Source: an uncultured Prevotella sp. (GTDB lineage: Bacteria > Bacteroidota > Bacteroidia > Bacteroidales > Bacteroidaceae). From it: a stretch of DNA of 7,315 nt. Each line of letters opens with the position of its first letter. The first letter of the stretch is position 1. The notes under the pieces are model-generated. The model saw nothing but the letters and a program-made list of their open reading frames with translations, made no database searches and was not told the DNA's origin. The translations under genes and the position numbers were made by a program. The stretch lies in the NCBI GenBank assembly GCA_900769275.1, contig CAAGGA010000122.1:1-7315 (forward strand), in the 5' to 3' direction. Shown here one piece after another: positions 6,454 through 7,315 of this stretch.

Positions 6454-6527
6454 GGGCTTTTAGCTCAGTTGGTTAGAGCAACAGACTCATAATCTGGAGG
6501 TCCTAGGTTCAAGCCCTAGATGGCCCA
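6454..6527 (+). tRNA. tRNA with CAT anticodon (elongator Met or Ile2)
   Basis: The cloverleaf is complete. The acceptor arm is GGGCTTT/ATGGCCC with one T-T mismatch, and the D stem is GCTC/GAGC. The anticodon stem ACAGA/TCTGG encloses loop CTCATAA with anticodon CAT at 6488-6490. The T stem is CTAGG/CCTAG with loop TTCAAGC, and the discriminator is A. The 3' CCA is not encoded. A G1-C72 pair and an anticodon stem without three G-C pairs argue against initiator tRNA. CAT may read Met codons or, after lysidine modification, the Ile codon AUA; sequence alone does not settle this. It is followed by a strong intrinsic terminator, so it is a single-gene transcript. Confidence 0.95.
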
Positions 6528-6539
6528 CTTTCAAAATCA

Positions 6540-6575
6540 AGCATTTGCGAACAATCGCAAGTGCTTTTTCTTTTT
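6540..6575 (+). terminator. Rho-independent terminator of the tRNA transcript
   Basis: AGCATTTGCGA (6540-6550) pairs with TCGCAAGTGCT (6555-6565) over 11 bp with one G-U wobble and a 4-nt loop ACAA. A T-rich tail (TTTTCTTTTT) follows immediately to 6575. It starts 13 nt after the tRNA 3' end. Confidence 0.85.
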
Positions 6576-6577
6576 CG

Positions 6578-6687
6578 GTGACCTTCATGTGACCTTTGTG
6601 AGAGAAAACTGTGACCTTTGTGAGAGAAAACTCATCTTGCGTGATCTTTCGAATTTTCGCAGAATAATTGGTGATTAAGTGACGTTT
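6578..6687 (+). repeat. Five GTGACCTTT-like direct repeats next to the tRNA
   Basis: Copies are GTGACCTTC (6578), GTGACCTTT (6589 and 6611), GTGATCTTT (6641) and GTGACGTTT (6679). The second and third lie in a perfect tandem duplication of 22 bp (6589-6610 and 6611-6632). No credible gene covers this stretch. The placement just beyond a tRNA 3' end recalls arm-type integrase sites of integrative elements, but no integrase or second att copy is in view. Confidence 0.6.
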
Positions 6688-6728
6688 CAATTACCAAGCA
6701 AAAATACCGTTTACACCTTTTTCCGTAA

Positions 6729-7160
6729 AGGAGACGTGACATTCTTCTTCACAAGAGATCGAACCTGTCGGAGAAAAAAATCATGGAGTTGGAGACCCTA
6801 CTTCTGACATATCCGACTCTCGGGGAGGCTTATAAGTATAAGGAGGGATTCCTTGACGCATTCACTTTTGAAAAGTCAGACGATGCCATAGAGTATCTTA
6901 ACAAATGGTGTGATGCTGTCCGACAAACAAATCTCACGTTTATGAAGAAGTTTGTAAACACGCTTAAAGCCCATTGGGCGGGCGTTATCACCAACTTTAC
7001 TTGTCCAGGAGTAAACAATGGCATCCTCGAAGGAATAAACCAGAAAATACAACTCGCTAAACGGAGAGCCAGAGGATTCGCTCTAATATCAAATTTCATT
7101 GACATGGCATACTTCGTAAGCGGTAAACTCAAATTCGATTACCCATACGATTCGTTATAG
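6729..7160 (+). pseudogene. 3' remnant of an ISL3-family transposase
   Basis: The open frame from 6729 to the stop at 7158-7160 encodes about 143 residues matching the C-terminal third of ISL3-family DDE transposases, which are normally near 400 residues. Recognisable segments are RRDILLHKRSNLSEKK just before the ATG at 6783, LTYPTLGEAYKYKEGFLD, TLKAHWAGVITNF, and the conserved block NNGILEGINQKIQLAKRRARGF, whose Glu is probably the third catalytic acid. Both catalytic Asp residues and the N-terminal zinc-binding and HTH regions are absent. Homology clearly starts upstream of the first ATG, and a stop codon at 6726-6728 closes the frame, so the ATG at 6783 is not a natural start. The left end of the IS is missing. 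The gene is almost certainly non-functional. Confidence 0.85.
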
Positions 7161-7165
7161 ACCCC
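7141..7165 (-). mobile_element. Probable right terminal inverted repeat of the ISL3-like IS
   Basis: Read on the minus strand from 7165, the sequence begins GGGGTCTATAACGAATCG, the kind of GG-TCT start that I associate with ISL3-family ends. It overlaps the last codons and stop of the transposase remnant, a common arrangement in this family. No matching left repeat exists in the window, so the boundary is inferred from pattern only. Confidence 0.4.
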
Positions 7166-7181
7166 AAAAAAAGAAGCTGTA

Positions 7182-7315
7182 TTTCTTGTGTAATTCAAGA
7201 AAAAGTATTAACTTTAATGCGTTAAAAATTATTGTTGTCCGCTAAACATGAAAAGTCAGTTTGAAGCCATTGTCGTTCAATGAATTCAAACAAAAACACC
7301 TATTCCAAGCCCTCA
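7182..7315 (+). other. Right-edge stretch: weak promoter-like signal and possible partial ORF
   Basis: After the IS end there is an AT-rich hairpin (TTTCTTG 7182-7188 with CAAGAAA 7196-7202). A promoter-like pair also occurs: TTG at 7186-7188 and TAACTTTA at 7209-7216 with a 20-nt spacer, one base off the TAnnTTTG form. An 11-codon ORF (7248-7283, MKSQFEAIVVQ) overlaps by ATGA an ORF open to the window end (from 7280, MNSNKNTYSKPS). Neither is recognised. This may be the beginning of another gene or IS, but nothing firmer can be said. Confidence 0.25.

Noticed and set aside
6487..6690. Minus-strand ORF of 67 codons ending GLEPRTSRL
   Set aside because: Its C-terminus is the antisense of the tRNA, a well-known false ORF pattern, and the rest spans the terminator and the tandem repeats.
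6830..7132. Minus-strand ORF of 100 codons
   Set aside because: It is antisense to the ISL3 transposase remnant, whose plus-strand frame has clear family motifs.

Overview
The window looks like a chromosomal segment from a member of Bacteroidales, most likely Prevotella or a close relative. The evidence is two perfect TAnnTTTG -7 boxes near 6256 and 6369 (the Bacteroidetes sigma-ABfr promoter form), gene starts without Shine-Dalgarno sequences, an SpmA-SpmB fusion, a DUF2851 protein, and a multimodular pectate lyase with the short C-terminal tail (YNLAGQRV...GIIIRNG) common on secreted proteins of this group. The genus is an inference; no rRNA or marker gene is present.

Layout. At 66-231 lies a small element bounded by a 30-bp near-perfect inverted repeat, probably a MITE-like non-autonomous element, with an invertible segment as an alternative. 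From 246 to 6223 four genes run on the minus strand. In transcription order they are a DUF2851 protein (6223-5027), a hotdog-fold acyl-CoA thioesterase (4868-4482), an SpmA-SpmB/nucleoside-recognition membrane protein (4359-3046) and a secreted pectate lyase (2900-246). The first has a consensus-like promoter. Each of the other three follows a 122-158 nt gap.

Those three gaps share an odd design. On the minus strand, a G/U-rich repeat (mostly CGGTTNNN octamers, or a 14-mer in one case) lies in the distal half. A C/A-rich octamer array (consensus near CNAAACAA) ends 2-8 nt before the start codon. The halves are partly complementary, so each transcript leader could fold into a long, slippable hairpin next to the start codon. 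This is the least explained signal in the window.

To the right, on the plus strand, are a tRNA with a CAT anticodon (6454-6527), its promoter and a good intrinsic terminator. Five iterated GTGACCTTT-like motifs follow, two of them inside a perfect 22-bp tandem duplication. Then come the 3' third of an ISL3-family transposase (6729-7160) and a likely IS right end near 7165. This side is AT-richer and looks like an integration-prone tRNA-flanking zone. The last 150 bases hold no supportable gene beyond a possible partial ORF.

Functionally, the four minus-strand genes do not form a recognisable pathway. Pectate lyase serves extracellular pectin breakdown. The other three are conserved Bacteroidetes genes of housekeeping or unknown role.
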